DNA of 64,000 bases from Streptomyces sp. MA5143a. GTDB taxonomy: Bacteria; Actinomycetota; Actinomycetes; Streptomycetales; Streptomycetaceae. Positions 25,670 to 34,448 of the stretch are shown here, in pieces (within the stretch, counting starts at the first letter, position 1; each line of letters begins with the position of its first letter). The notes under the pieces are model-generated. The model was not told the origin of the DNA. It searched no databases and saw only the letters and a list, made by a program, of their open reading frames with translations. The translations under genes were made by a program, and so were the position numbers. The stretch spans positions 62,001 to 126,000 of the forward strand of contig NZ_OLMK01000072.1 of the NCBI RefSeq assembly GCF_900290235.1, read 5' to 3'.

Positions 25670-25966
25670 TCAGTCCCGGCCCCCCTTCTCCGGGGCCGGC
25701 CACACGCCGGTGGACCGCTCGATGGCCTTCGCGCCCGTGCGGTCCACCGCACTGCGCACGACCGCGAAGATCGCACCCTGCACGGCCGCCGCCAGCAGGA
25801 TCTCGCCCCACCCGCGATCCCGGTCCAGCGCGTCCGGGGCGTCGTCCTCGTGCCGGATCACCTTCCACGTCTTCTGGAACGCCATCGAGGCCAGCGCGCC
25901 GCTCACCCAGCCGAGGGCGAAACCGACGGGCTTGTAGGCGAGGGGCAGTTTCTTCTTCTTGGACAC
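25670..25966 (-). CDS. DUF4235 domain-containing membrane protein
   Basis: A 98-residue protein: SKKKKLPLAYKPVGFALGWV marks the DUF4235 start, with two hydrophobic segments (residues about 13-30 and 58-75) and a short amphipathic linker. Function unknown. GTG 25966 follows AGGAAGG by 6 nt; the longer upstream frame has no support. It is 52 bp downstream of the glutathionyl-hydroquinone reductase gene on the same strand. Confidence 0.88.
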   Translation of the reverse strand: MSKKKKLPLAYKPVGFALGWVSGALASMAFQKTWKVIRHEDDAPDALDRDRGWGEILLAAAVQGAIFAVVRSAVDRTGAKAIERSTGVWPAPEKGGRD

Positions 25967-26018
25967 TTGGCCTTCCTCCTTCGCGTTGCGGTCTTCGAGC
26001 GTCGCCGTGCGTCCGGTG

Positions 26019-27035
26019 TCAGGCCCGCCCTTGCGCGGGCACGACCTCGGCGGCGGGCACCGGCCCGGGCGGCGTGCCGTCGCCGAACGGGCGGCCGCCC
26101 AGATCCGCGCGGCCGTGCGGCGTGAGCCAGCCCGACAGATCGGGCCCGAGCGGCACGATGCCGGTCGGGTTGATGCCCGTGTGCACCCGGTAGTAGTGCC
26201 GTTTGATGTGGTCGAAGTCGACGGTGTCACCGAACCCGGGGGTCTGGAAAAGATCACGCGCGTACGCCCACAGCACCGGGTCCTCCGCCAGCTTCCAGCG
26301 ATTGCACTTGAAGTGACCGTGATAGACGGGGTCGAAACGCACCAGCGTCGTGAACAGCCGGATGTCCGCCTCCGTGATCGTCTCCCCGACCAGGTACCGC
26401 TGCCCCGCGAGCCGCTCCGACAGCGCCTCCAGCCGCCGGAACACCCGGGTGCACGCCTCCTCGTACTCCTTCTGCTCCGTGGCGAAGCCCGCCCGGTACA
26501 CGCCGTTGTTGACGTCCTCGTAGACCTCCGCCATCACCGCGTCGATCTCGTCGCGCCGCGCCTGCGGGTACAGCTCGGGCGCGCCGGGGCGGTGCAGGGC
26601 GGTCCACTCGGTGGCGAGATCGAGGGTGAGCCGCTGGTAGTCGTTGGTGACGAGCTTCCCGCTCGGCACGTCCACCACCGCCGGGACGCTCACCCCGCCC
26701 GGGTAGTCGCTCTCCCGCGCGTCGTACGCCTCCTTCAGGAACCGGATGCCGAGCACGGGGTCGCGTCCGTCCGGATCCAGGGTGAACCGCCAGCTGCGGT
26801 CGTCCTGGACGGGGTCGGCGATCGCCATCGACAGGGCGTCCTCCAGCCCCAGCAGCCGCCGCGAGATCACCGCCCGGCTCGCCCACGGGCAGGCCCTGCT
26901 GACGACCAGCCGGTACCGGCCCGCCTCCACGCGCCGGCCGTCTGGGCCGTCGGCGGTGATGCGGTCCGTGAAATGGCTCGCCGACCGCTCGAACCGCTTC
27001 CGGCCGTACTCCTCGTTGCCTTCGCCGCCACTCAC
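26019..27035 (-). CDS. Glutathionyl-hydroquinone reductase (YqjG/Ecm4-type GST)
   Basis: A 338-residue Xi-class glutathione-transferase-fold enzyme. The active-site motif CPWA (SRACPWASR) and the conserved downstream WRFTLDPDG, VPAVVDVPSGKLVTNDY and LVRFDPVYHGHFKCN are diagnostic. In this family the Cys reduces glutathionyl- or, in actinomycetes, probably mycothiol-linked quinols; the thiol used is inference. GTG 27035 is chosen for GGAAGGG upstream and the start of conserved sequence. Likely cotranscribed with DUF4235. Confidence 0.9.
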   Translation of the reverse strand: MSGGEGNEEYGRKRFERSASHFTDRITADGPDGRRVEAGRYRLVVSRACPWASRAVISRRLLGLEDALSMAIADPVQDDRSWRFTLDPDGRDPVLGIRFLKEAYDARESDYPGGVSVPAVVDVPSGKLVTNDYQRLTLDLATEWTALHRPGAPELYPQARRDEIDAVMAEVYEDVNNGVYRAGFATEQKEYEEACTRVFRRLEALSERLAGQRYLVGETITEADIRLFTTLVRFDPVYHGHFKCNRWKLAEDPVLWAYARDLFQTPGFGDTVDFDHIKRHYYRVHTGINPTGIVPLGPDLSGWLTPHGRADLGGRPFGDGTPPGPVPAAEVVPAQGRA

Positions 27036-27221
27036 CGTGCTCGCCCTTCCCGATCCGCTCGCGTCGACAGGTGTGCCCTGGTGCGGGTTCCCCGATTTCC
27101 GCGACCCCCACGGTGTGAGCGGGACCGGCCGGGGCAGTCGGGCACAGATGACCGGACAGTGACGGTCACGAGGACGACGAGGCCGCGAGAACATCGGACG
27201 GAGGGGGCCAGGAGGAACTTC

Positions 27222-28694
27222 ATGGGGCGGGAACGGCCCGGCATCGGGATACCCGGGCACGAGATGGGCGGGGACGGAACGCCGGGGGAGGGGACGGAGC
27301 GCGCGGGGATGTCCGGGAGTGCGACGGGCCGGGACGGTACGGGCGGCCCATCACGGCTCGACGGGCGGGAGCGCGGAGTGCGCGATGCGGACGGGAAGGG
27401 GCTCGGGGGGTCGGAGCGCGCACCGGGCGATGCGGAGGGGGCGGGGCTCGAAGGGCGGGAACGCGCACCGCGCGATGCGGACCGGGCGGGGCTCGGGGGG
27501 CCGGAGGGCGCACCGGGCGATGCGGAGGGGGCGGGGCTCGAAGGGCGGGAACGCGCACCGCGCGATGCGGACCGGGCGGGGCTCGAAGGGCCGGAGCCCG
27601 GACCGGGCCGCACGGACGGCGCTGGGCCCGACCAGCGGGACGGGCTCGGGGACGGTGCGGCCGAGTTGTGTGAGCCGACCCCGCGGCGGGGCGGCGCGGA
27701 CGGCGCCGACCGCAGGACCCGCGTCACCGTCCTGGTCGCGCTCGGCGCGAACCTCGTGATCGCCGTCGCCAAGACCATCGGAGGACTCCTCGCCGGGTCC
27801 CCGGCCCTCCTCTCCGAGGCCGCGCACTCGGTCGCCGACAGCCTCAACGAGGTCTTCCTCCTCGCCGCGCTGCGCCGCAGCCGCCGCCCGGCGGACAGTC
27901 GGCACCCCTTCGGCTACGGCAAGGAACGCTTCTTCTGGTCCCTGCTCGCCGCCGTCGGCATCTTCGTCATGGGTGGCTGCTTCTCCGTCTTCCAGGGCTT
28001 CCACGCCCTGACCGGCGGCTCGGAGGACTCCTACGACGGTTACGTGGCCGGCCTCGCCGTCCTCGGCGTCGCCCTGCTCTCCGAGGGCGCCTCCCTGCTG
28101 CGCGCCCTGCACCAGGTGCGTGCGCAGGGCGGCGCGGGCGGCCTGCGGGACCCGGCGCTGCGGACGGTCGTCGCCGAGGACGGCACCGCCGTACTGGGCG
28201 TGACCCTGGCGATCGCCGGGATGGCCCTGCACATGGTGACGGGGCAGGTGCTCTGGGAGGCGCTCGCCTCGTTCGGGATCGGCGCCCTCCTCATGTACGT
28301 GGCGTTCTGGCTCGGCCGGGACGCCCGCGAGCAGCTCATCGGGCGCGCGGCGGGCGCCGAGGCGAGCCATAAAATCCGTGCCCTGCTGGAGGCGCAGCCC
28401 GAGATCGACAGCGTCGAGGCCCTGCTCACCATGGAGCTCGGCCTGGACTCCACCCTGGTGGCCGCCCGTGTGGACCTCGTGCCCGGTCTCGACAGCGAAC
28501 GGGTCGAGGAGATCGCCGTACGCATCAAGCGCTCCATCGCCCACATCGTCCCCGAGGCCCAGCAGATCTTCCTCGACGTGACGGACGCCCGCGCCGCCCG
28601 GCGGGCTCGGCAGGCCGAGCAGGGGGAGCCGACCGCGGGGGGCGCGAAGACAGCGAAGAGCCCCGCCGCGACGGGGGAACGCGGCGGGGCCTGA
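27222..28694 (+). CDS. Cation diffusion facilitator family metal transporter with repeat-rich N-terminal extension
   Basis: A 490-residue protein. The first ~165 residues are hydrophilic and include six 15-residue repeats (about 45-134) with consensus GLxGxExAPxDAxxA. The CDF domain follows, with six helices and the metal site Ala-His202-Ser-Val-Ala-Asp206 (AAHSVADSLNE) and HPFGYGKERFFWS before helix 3; a cytoplasmic C-terminal domain closes it. CDF proteins export Zn, Fe, Co or Mn with proton exchange. ATG 27222 has a perfect AGGAGG 7 nt upstream, so the repeats are translated. The metal cannot be assigned. The 3' end forms a terminator hairpin. Confidence 0.87.
   Translation: MGRERPGIGIPGHEMGGDGTPGEGTERAGMSGSATGRDGTGGPSRLDGRERGVRDADGKGLGGSERAPGDAEGAGLEGRERAPRDADRAGLGGPEGAPGDAEGAGLEGRERAPRDADRAGLEGPEPGPGRTDGAGPDQRDGLGDGAAELCEPTPRRGGADGADRRTRVTVLVALGANLVIAVAKTIGGLLAGSPALLSEAAHSVADSLNEVFLLAALRRSRRPADSRHPFGYGKERFFWSLLAAVGIFVMGGCFSVFQGFHALTGGSEDSYDGYVAGLAVLGVALLSEGASLLRALHQVRAQGGAGGLRDPALRTVVAEDGTAVLGVTLAIAGMALHMVTGQVLWEALASFGIGALLMYVAFWLGRDAREQLIGRAAGAEASHKIRALLEAQPEIDSVEALLTMELGLDSTLVAARVDLVPGLDSERVEEIAVRIKRSIAHIVPEAQQIFLDVTDARAARRARQAEQGEPTAGGAKTAKSPAATGERGGA
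27354..27623 (+). repeat. In-frame 45-bp minisatellite, six copies
   Basis: Six tandem 45-bp units encode the 15-residue repeats of the CDF transporter's N-terminus. Units three and five are identical, and a 78-bp stretch (27418-27495) recurs exactly at 27508-27585, a 90-bp higher-order period. The recent exact duplication suggests copy number may vary between strains without breaking the frame. Confidence 0.88.
28660..28690 (+). terminator. 11-bp stem hairpin inside the CDF gene 3' end
   Basis: GCCCCGCCGCG (28660-28670), 9-nt loop, CGCGGCGGGGC (28680-28690). The stop codon is at 28692-28694, so the hairpin is part of the coding end. It can end transcription right at the stop. Confidence 0.65.
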
Positions 28695-28777
28695 GACTCG
28701 GCTGCCCGGCGACCGGGGGATCATGCGCGTCGATCCGAGGATTTCTGCTCCCCGCCGACCGGGCGCCCCGGCCTCTC

Positions 28778-29227
28778 CTACGCGCCCGTCACCGGCTCCA
28801 GCACGAAGACCGGTATCTCCCGGTCGGTCTTTTTCTGGTAGTCGTCGTACGCCGGGTAAGCGGCGACCGCGCGCTCCCACCACAGGGCCTTCTCGTCCCC
28901 GGTGACCTCACGTGCCGTCATGTCCTGCCGGTTCCCGCCGTCCTGGAGTTCCACGTGGGGGTCGGACGTGACGTTGTGGTACCAGACGGGGTGCTTGGGC
29001 GCGCCGCCCTGCGAGGCCACGACCGCGTACCGCCCGTCGTGCTCCACGCGCATCAGCGGGGTCTTGCGGATCTTGCCGCTCTTCGCGCCGCGGGTGGTGA
29101 GGATGATGACGGGCATCCCCGTGTCCAGCAGCGTCGTCCCCTCGGTGCCACCCGAGCTCTCGTACAACTCCACCTGGTCGCGCACCCATTGCGTGGGGCT
29201 CGGCACATACTCGCCTTCAAGGGGCAT
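28778..29227 (-). CDS. Deazaflavin (F420)-dependent nitroreductase/quinone reductase, Ddn-like
   Basis: A 149-residue protein of the nitroreductase/deazaflavin-dependent family. Recognised by WVRDQVELYESSGG, LLDTGMPVIILTTRGAKSGK(I)RKTPLM and the HPVWYHNV segment, which binds F420 in Mycobacterium Ddn. Uses reduced F420 to reduce quinones or nitro compounds, membrane-associated in mycobacteria. ATG 29227 starts just at the conserved N-terminus; the longer frame lacks support. Neighbours an LLM oxidoreductase and a flavoprotein gene. Confidence 0.9.
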   Translation of the reverse strand: MPLEGEYVPSPTQWVRDQVELYESSGGTEGTTLLDTGMPVIILTTRGAKSGKIRKTPLMRVEHDGRYAVVASQGGAPKHPVWYHNVTSDPHVELQDGGNRQDMTAREVTGDEKALWWERAVAAYPAYDDYQKKTDREIPVFVLEPVTGA

Positions 29228-29352
29228 GGGGCAACAGTCCTTTCCAGTCGGGTCCGGATACCGCCCCGTCGTCAACACGCGCCCCCGCCGTTTTCATCCT
29301 CACCGGGCGGTCCGGGCGCGGAAACGGTTCCCACGCCCGGACCACCCGGTGG

Positions 29353-29982
29353 TCAGGACGGCAGCAGCATGCGTGCCGCCAGCACCGCGATGACGGCACT
29401 CGACACGAGTCCCGTCGCCAGCCGCCCCCGGTGCCCGGTCAGCGCGCGGCCGAGCAGGGCACCGCCACCGGCCAGCAGCAGTTGCCAGCTCGCGGAGGCG
29501 AGGAAAGCGGCGAGGACGAACACCGCCTGTTCCAGTGGGCTTACGGCCTCGGTGGCGCGGCTGCCCAGGACGAGCGCGGCGAAGTAGACGACGGTGGTGG
29601 GGTTCAGGAGGGTGATCCCGAGGAGCGCGGTGTACGCGCGTACCGGGCCCACCGGGTCCCGCTGCTGCCGGCCGGGCAGCAGCCGGGCGCGGTACTGGCG
29701 CACGGCCGTGACCGCGCCGCGCACCGCGAGCGCGAGGAGCACCAGGGCGGACGCCCAGCGCAACGGCACCAGCACGGGCTGGAGGGCCACCGCGAGCGCC
29801 GTACCGCCGAGGGCGGCGAGAAGGGCGTAGAGCCCGTCGGCGGTCGCGACGCCCAGCGCGGCGCACGCGCCGGTGCGCAGGGACGTACGGGCGGTGAGGG
29901 AGACCAGATAGGTCGCGACCGCTCCGACGGGGATGGCGATGCCATAGCCCGCGAGGAGCCCCGCGACGAGCGCGGCCGTCAT
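29353..29982 (-). CDS. LysE/RhtB-family amino-acid exporter
   Basis: A 209-residue membrane protein with about six helices. The LysE signature is present: GYGIAIPVGAVATYLV near the N-terminus, LGVATADGLYALLAALGG, and LLNPTTVVYFAAL in the middle. Such proteins export basic or neutral amino acids or small metabolites. ATG 29982 begins the first helix. No adjacent LysG-type regulator. The next 295 bp to the LLM gene hold its promoter and nothing coding that I can support. Confidence 0.88.
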   Translation of the reverse strand: MTAALVAGLLAGYGIAIPVGAVATYLVSLTARTSLRTGACAALGVATADGLYALLAALGGTALAVALQPVLVPLRWASALVLLALAVRGAVTAVRQYRARLLPGRQQRDPVGPVRAYTALLGITLLNPTTVVYFAALVLGSRATEAVSPLEQAVFVLAAFLASASWQLLLAGGGALLGRALTGHRGRLATGLVSSAVIAVLAARMLLPS

Positions 29983-30218
29983 GACCGGGGCGGCGTCGGT
30001 CCCCACGGTCGGCCGGACTGCTGCTGGCCCCGCACCGGACGAACGGCGGCGGAGGTGGGCGGCAGGAGGGCATCGGTGATGGACATGCGCAGAGCTTGGG
30101 GCCGGGCGCCCCGCCCACGCAATCGAATTACGCCCACCGGGCCTGGGGCGGATGCGGCGCCGGACCGGGACCGGATGCCGTCCGCCGCAGGCGGCACACG
30201 TATCCACCTGGACAGGTA

Positions 30219-30262
30219 TTGACCCGGGAATCCCGGCCTCCTTATCTTGTTTGGAATCAAAC
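30219..30262 (+). promoter_or_regulatory. HrdB-type promoter with operator-like palindrome
   Basis: TTGACC (30219-30224), an 18-bp spacer and TATCTT (30243-30248) form a good vegetative promoter for the LLM gene. Directly after the -10, GTTTG-GAAT-CAAAC (30249-30262) is an inverted repeat spanning the likely start site. A second repeat CCGGG-AAT-CCCGG (30224-30236) lies in the spacer. Either could bind a repressor. Confidence 0.7.
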
Positions 30263-30277
30263 GAACTGGGGAGTGTC

Positions 30278-31219
30278 ATGGGCGCCGCACCACGCATGCT
30301 GCTTGTGCTGAGCGAGAACTGGACGCTGACCGGCGGCCGCGCCGATCTGCCCACCGCCGTACGGTGGGCGCGCGAGGCGGAGGACGCCGGGTTCGACTCC
30401 GTCATGGTCAGCGAGCACATCGTGCTCGGCCCGGACGCCGGGGCCGCCGGCCTCATGGGCAACCCCCGCGACTACGCCCTCCCGGGCAACCAGGACCCGT
30501 ACACACCCTGGCCCAACTCCCTGCTCCTGCTCGCCGCGATCGCCTCCGTCACCGAGCGCCTGCGGCTCGCCGCCGCCGCGGTGCTCGCCCCGCTGCGCCA
30601 CCCCCTGCTGATGGCCAGGGAACTCGGCACCCTCGACCTCATCAGCGAGGGACGGCTGCTGGTGCAGCCCACGGTGAGCTGGAGCAAGGACGAGTACGAC
30701 GCGCTCGGCGTGCCCTTCGGCAGCCGGGGACGACTGCTCGACGAACACCTCGCCGTCTGGGCGAAGGCGTGGGGGCCGTCCCCGATCTCCCACGACAGCG
30801 AGCACTACCCGTTCCGGGACGTGTACTTCGAGCCCAAGGCCTACCGGCCCGAGGGACCCCGGCTGTGGTTCGGAGGGCAGCGACTGCACGGCCCCGTGCT
30901 GCGCCGCCTGGTCCGCCACGGCCATGGCTTCCACCCGCTCGGCCGCCCCACGCCGCCGGACATCCAGGCGCTGAAGGAGGCCATGGCCGCGGCCGGCCGG
31001 GACATCGCCGAGCTGGAGATGATCGGCGGCACCCAGGCGGTCTTCCCCGACGACCACTCCCCGGCGGACCTCGGCGCGGCCCTCGCCTCCCTGCCGGAAC
31101 AACTGGAGCAGGGGTTCACGACGTTCTGCGTCAAGCCGAACCAGTTCATCGACGACCCCGACGGGGTGGGCGCCTTCTGCAAGGAGGTCATGCGGCGGGT
31201 GACCGCCCTCACGGGCTGA
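30278..31219 (+). CDS. LLM-class flavin- or F420-dependent oxidoreductase
   Basis: A 313-residue TIM-barrel luciferase-like protein. Conserved parts: AEDAGFDSVMVSEHI, ASVTERLRLAAAAVLAPLRHPLLMARELGTLDLISEGRL and WFGGQRLHGPVLRRLVRHGHGFHP. Family members act as monooxygenases with FMNH2 or as F420-dependent dehydrogenases; which one cannot be told. ATG 30278 follows GGGGAG by 5 nt and is downstream of a good promoter. A flavoprotein gene follows after 59 bp in the same direction. Confidence 0.9.
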   Translation: MGAAPRMLLVLSENWTLTGGRADLPTAVRWAREAEDAGFDSVMVSEHIVLGPDAGAAGLMGNPRDYALPGNQDPYTPWPNSLLLLAAIASVTERLRLAAAAVLAPLRHPLLMARELGTLDLISEGRLLVQPTVSWSKDEYDALGVPFGSRGRLLDEHLAVWAKAWGPSPISHDSEHYPFRDVYFEPKAYRPEGPRLWFGGQRLHGPVLRRLVRHGHGFHPLGRPTPPDIQALKEAMAAAGRDIAELEMIGGTQAVFPDDHSPADLGAALASLPEQLEQGFTTFCVKPNQFIDDPDGVGAFCKEVMRRVTALTG

Positions 31220-31278
31220 GAGGAGGGAGGGGCCGACGGGCGCCCGGCGGCTGACGGCGGTTCAGTAGGGTTCCACGG

Positions 31279-31869
31279 ATGACCGACACCGCGCCCGGAA
31301 CCCGGCAGAGCCCGGCCCCCGCCACCGACCGGCCCTTCCTCTACGTCGTCGTCTGCGCCGCCGGGATCGCCGTGGAGGTCGACAGACTCATCGCGGCGGC
31401 ACAGCGTCGGGGCTGGGAGGTCGGGGTCTTCGCGACCCCCGTCGCCCTGGGCGGGTTCTTCGACACGGCGGCCGTCGAGGCACGGACCGGCCGCCCCATC
31501 CGCTCCGCCTGGCGCTCCCCGGGCGACCCGCGGCCCTTCCCGCCGCCGGACGCGGTCGTGGTCGCTCCCGCCACCTTCAACACCCTCAACAAGTGGGCGG
31601 CGGGCACGGCCGACACCCTCGCCCTCGGCACCCTCTGCGAGGCGTACGGCCTCGGCGTCCCCATCGCCGTCCTGCCCTGCGTCTCCGAGGCCCTGGCGGC
31701 CCACCCGGCGTACCGCGCCAGCCTGGAACGACTGCGCGGCATGGGCGTACGGTTCGGCGACCCGTACGCCGGTGAGGTCCGATCCGACGGCGAACGCCCC
31801 GAGTTCCGGTGGGAGCGGGCGCTGGACCTGCTGGACACACAGGGCCACCCCGTTCAACCGAACGGTTGA
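31279..31869 (+). CDS. Flavoprotein (PPC decarboxylase/EpiD-like fold)
   Basis: A 196-residue single-domain flavoprotein: LYVVVCAAGIAVEVDRLIAA begins the Rossmann-like fold, AVVVAPATFNTLNKWAAGTADTLA carries the conserved PAT-x-N-T-x-x-K FMN-binding segment and IAVLPCVSEAL the next strand. Relatives bind FMN and decarboxylate cysteine-type substrates, but this stand-alone form is usually of unknown function. A TAGGGT box 7 nt before ATG 31279 suggests a leaderless transcript. Confidence 0.87.
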   Translation: MTDTAPGTRQSPAPATDRPFLYVVVCAAGIAVEVDRLIAAAQRRGWEVGVFATPVALGGFFDTAAVEARTGRPIRSAWRSPGDPRPFPPPDAVVVAPATFNTLNKWAAGTADTLALGTLCEAYGLGVPIAVLPCVSEALAAHPAYRASLERLRGMGVRFGDPYAGEVRSDGERPEFRWERALDLLDTQGHPVQPNG

Positions 31870-31979
31870 ACCGGTCACCGGCCTTCGGGCGACGCGCCAG
31901 GTTCTCCCCCGGCCGCAGACTGACGGCGCCGCCCCGGCGGCACGACGAACTCAGAGCCGCGGAAAGGACCGTGCCCCCC

Positions 31980-33128
31980 ATGGCCAGCAATCTCAGCCGA
32001 CGACGCATCCTCACCACCTCGACGGGTGCCGCGCTCGGCGGACTCGTCGCCGGCGGCACCGCCCGGGCCGCCGCCCCGGGGACGTCGTCGAGCCGGTCCG
32101 CGGCGGCCGGCGGCGAGGAGACCCGGTCGCTCGACGAGCTGTACCGCGCCGCCGTCGCCGAGGGCGGCAGGCTCGTCCTCTACGCGGGCGGCGACACCGC
32201 GACCCAGCAGAACGGCACGGCCGAGGCGTTCCGCGCCCGCTTCCCCGACATCGACCTCACGGTCGTCGTGGACTACAGCAAGTACCACGACGTCCGCGTC
32301 GACAACCAGCTCGCCACCGACACCCTGGTCCCCGACGTCGTCCAGCTCCAGACCCTCCAGGACTTCACCCGCTGGAAGCGCCGGGGCGAGCTGCTGCCGT
32401 ACCGGCCCGCCGGGTTCTCGAAGGTCTACCGGCCCTTCCGCGACCCGGACGGCGCGTGGACGGCCGTGTCGGTCATCGGCTTCAGCTATCTGTACGACGT
32501 GGCCGCGGCCGGCGCCGACGCGCCCAAGTCCCCCTACGAGCTGGTCGATCCGCGCTGGAAGGGCCGCATCGCGTCCTCCTACCCGCACGACGACGACGCG
32601 GTGCTCTACCTCTTCTCCCTCTACCAGCAGGCGTACGGCTGGGACTGGATCGCGAGGTTCGCCGCGCAGCAGCCGCAGTTCAACCGGGGCTCGCACTCCC
32701 CGGGCCTCGCCGTCAGCGGGAAGCAGAAGGTCATCGGCGTCGGCGGCGCCGGCTCGCTGACCACGCCCGCGACCGCCCCCACCCGGTGGGCCGTGGCCGA
32801 CGGGCACCCCTTCATGGCCTGGGGCCAGCGCGCCGCGATCCTGCGGAAGGCCGCCCACCCGACCGCCGCCAAGCTGTACCTCAACTGGTCGCTGTCCACC
32901 GAGCGCCAGAGGGGTTCCTTCAACGGCTGGTCCGTCCGCACGGACGTCACCCCGGCCGGCGGACTCAAGCCCGTGTGGGAGTACGCCGACGCGCATGTCG
33001 ACGGCTTCCCCCGTTTCATGGAGGACCGCGCCGCCGTCGAACGGCTGAAGCAGACCTTCGCCCTGTACTTCGGCGAGGTCAAGGGCGATCCGACCCCCGG
33101 CTCCCTGGGCCTGCACCCGGGTCGGTGA
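31980..33128 (+). CDS. Tat-exported ABC-type substrate-binding protein (iron-binding-protein like)
   Basis: A 382-residue extracellular solute-binding protein. The N-terminus has a twin-arginine signal (SRRRILTTSTGAALGGLVAG). The mature part reads GGRLVLYAGGDTATQQN, VVVDYSKYHDVRVDNQL and PDVVQLQTLQDF, like Fe(III)/AfuA-type binding proteins. No permease or ATPase gene is adjacent, so it is an orphan component. ATG 31980 is preferred to GTG 31971 for ribosome-site spacing (AAAGGA). Ligand unknown. Confidence 0.85.
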   Translation: MASNLSRRRILTTSTGAALGGLVAGGTARAAAPGTSSSRSAAAGGEETRSLDELYRAAVAEGGRLVLYAGGDTATQQNGTAEAFRARFPDIDLTVVVDYSKYHDVRVDNQLATDTLVPDVVQLQTLQDFTRWKRRGELLPYRPAGFSKVYRPFRDPDGAWTAVSVIGFSYLYDVAAAGADAPKSPYELVDPRWKGRIASSYPHDDDAVLYLFSLYQQAYGWDWIARFAAQQPQFNRGSHSPGLAVSGKQKVIGVGGAGSLTTPATAPTRWAVADGHPFMAWGQRAAILRKAAHPTAAKLYLNWSLSTERQRGSFNGWSVRTDVTPAGGLKPVWEYADAHVDGFPRFMEDRAAVERLKQTFALYFGEVKGDPTPGSLGLHPGR

Positions 33129-33242
33129 CCGGCTGACTCAAAACAGCCCGCGCGGCCTCACCCTTCACTACGGTCACTCGAGTAACGCCCCACATCGGCC
33201 GGCTGTTCGCCGGCCAGGACCGTCGCGGAGGGAACCACCGCC

Positions 33243-34448
33243 GTGCCCGCCAACGCCGCCCCCACCGTCGTACGCCGCCGTCTGCTGTCGCCCGGACGAC
33301 TGCCCGACCTGGTGTTCCTGACCGTCGTCATCGGCGGTCTGGTCCGCCTCGTCGACCTCAACTCGGCGCTGTGCTGGATCGTCGTCCCCCCGACCGTGCT
33401 GCTCGCCGTCGGGTACGTGGGCGGACTCGCCTTCTGGGGGCGGCTGGGGCGGCGGGGCAGACCCGTCTGGCTGGGCACGCTGCTGGTTCTGTGGTGCTGG
33501 ATCTCCTGGGCCGTCCCCGCCGAGCACGGCAGCGGCTACACCTGGCTCGCGGTCCCGCTCGCGATCCTCGCGCTCAGGATGTTCGGCGAGCGGGCGGCCC
33601 TGGCGGCGGTCGGCGTGATCACGGCCCTGGTCGTCCTCTTCGTGGCCCGCGCCACCGGCACCTTCGACATGGAACCGGTCGCGCCGCCGGCCGCCGCGGT
33701 CTGGGCGACCGTCGCCCTCTACCGGCGCCAGCAGCGGATGCTCGACGAACTTCGCCTTACCCGCGAGGAGTTGGCGCGCGGCCAGCGTGAGGCCGGACGG
33801 CTCGCCGAACGCGCCCGCATCGCCCGCGATCTGCACGACACGCTCGCCCAGGAACTCGCCGGCAGCCGTATGCTCCTCCAGGCCGCCGACCGCGACTGGG
33901 ACCGCCGCCCCGACCTCGCCCGGACCCAGGTCCGGGCGGTCGCCGACGCGCTCGGCGCCAACCTCGCCGAGACCCGCACCATCATCCGCGACCTCACCCC
34001 GCCCGCCCTGGAGCACGACGACCTCGGGACCGCGCTGCGCTCTCTGTGCGCCCGCCGCACCAGCACACCGGCCCATGTGGTGTTCCGCGCCGAGGGCCGC
34101 CCGGCGGACCTGACCGCCGAGCGGGCCGCCGCCCTGCTCCGCGTCGCCCAGGGCCTGGTGGCCAACGCCTGCGAACACGCCCGCGCCCGCCATGTGTGGG
34201 TCACCCTCGACCACCGCGAACAGGCCACGGTCACCGTCGAGGTCCGGGACGACGGCGTCGGCTTCGACACCGCGACGGCACCGGCCCGCCCCGGCGACCG
34301 GGGCCACGGGCTGAGCGCGGGCCGGCAGCGCCTCGGCGCCCTCGGCGGAACGCTCACCCTCGACAGCGCCCCGGGACGCGGCACGCTCGCCCGCGCCACC
34401 CTCCCGGTCGGCGCCCCCGCTCTGGCCGGCCGGGCGGGCGGCCGGTGA
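33243..34448 (+). CDS. Two-component sensor histidine kinase (HisKA_3/NarL type)
   Basis: A 401-residue membrane kinase. About five helices occupy residues 20-160, followed by a coiled-coil linker. The phospho-acceptor His is in ARIARDLHDTLAQELAGS and the ATPase domain shows VANACEHA (N box), DDGVGFD (G1) and GHGLSAGRQRLGALGG (G2). GTG 33243 starts it. The stop overlaps the start of the response regulator (GTGA), so the pair is coupled. The signal is unknown; the orphan binding protein gene upstream could be linked. Confidence 0.92.
   Translation: MPANAAPTVVRRRLLSPGRLPDLVFLTVVIGGLVRLVDLNSALCWIVVPPTVLLAVGYVGGLAFWGRLGRRGRPVWLGTLLVLWCWISWAVPAEHGSGYTWLAVPLAILALRMFGERAALAAVGVITALVVLFVARATGTFDMEPVAPPAAAVWATVALYRRQQRMLDELRLTREELARGQREAGRLAERARIARDLHDTLAQELAGSRMLLQAADRDWDRRPDLARTQVRAVADALGANLAETRTIIRDLTPPALEHDDLGTALRSLCARRTSTPAHVVFRAEGRPADLTAERAAALLRVAQGLVANACEHARARHVWVTLDHREQATVTVEVRDDGVGFDTATAPARPGDRGHGLSAGRQRLGALGGTLTLDSAPGRGTLARATLPVGAPALAGRAGGR

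Noticed and set aside
27354..27623. CRISPR array
   Set aside because: Repeats are directly tandem with no spacers and lie in frame inside a gene.
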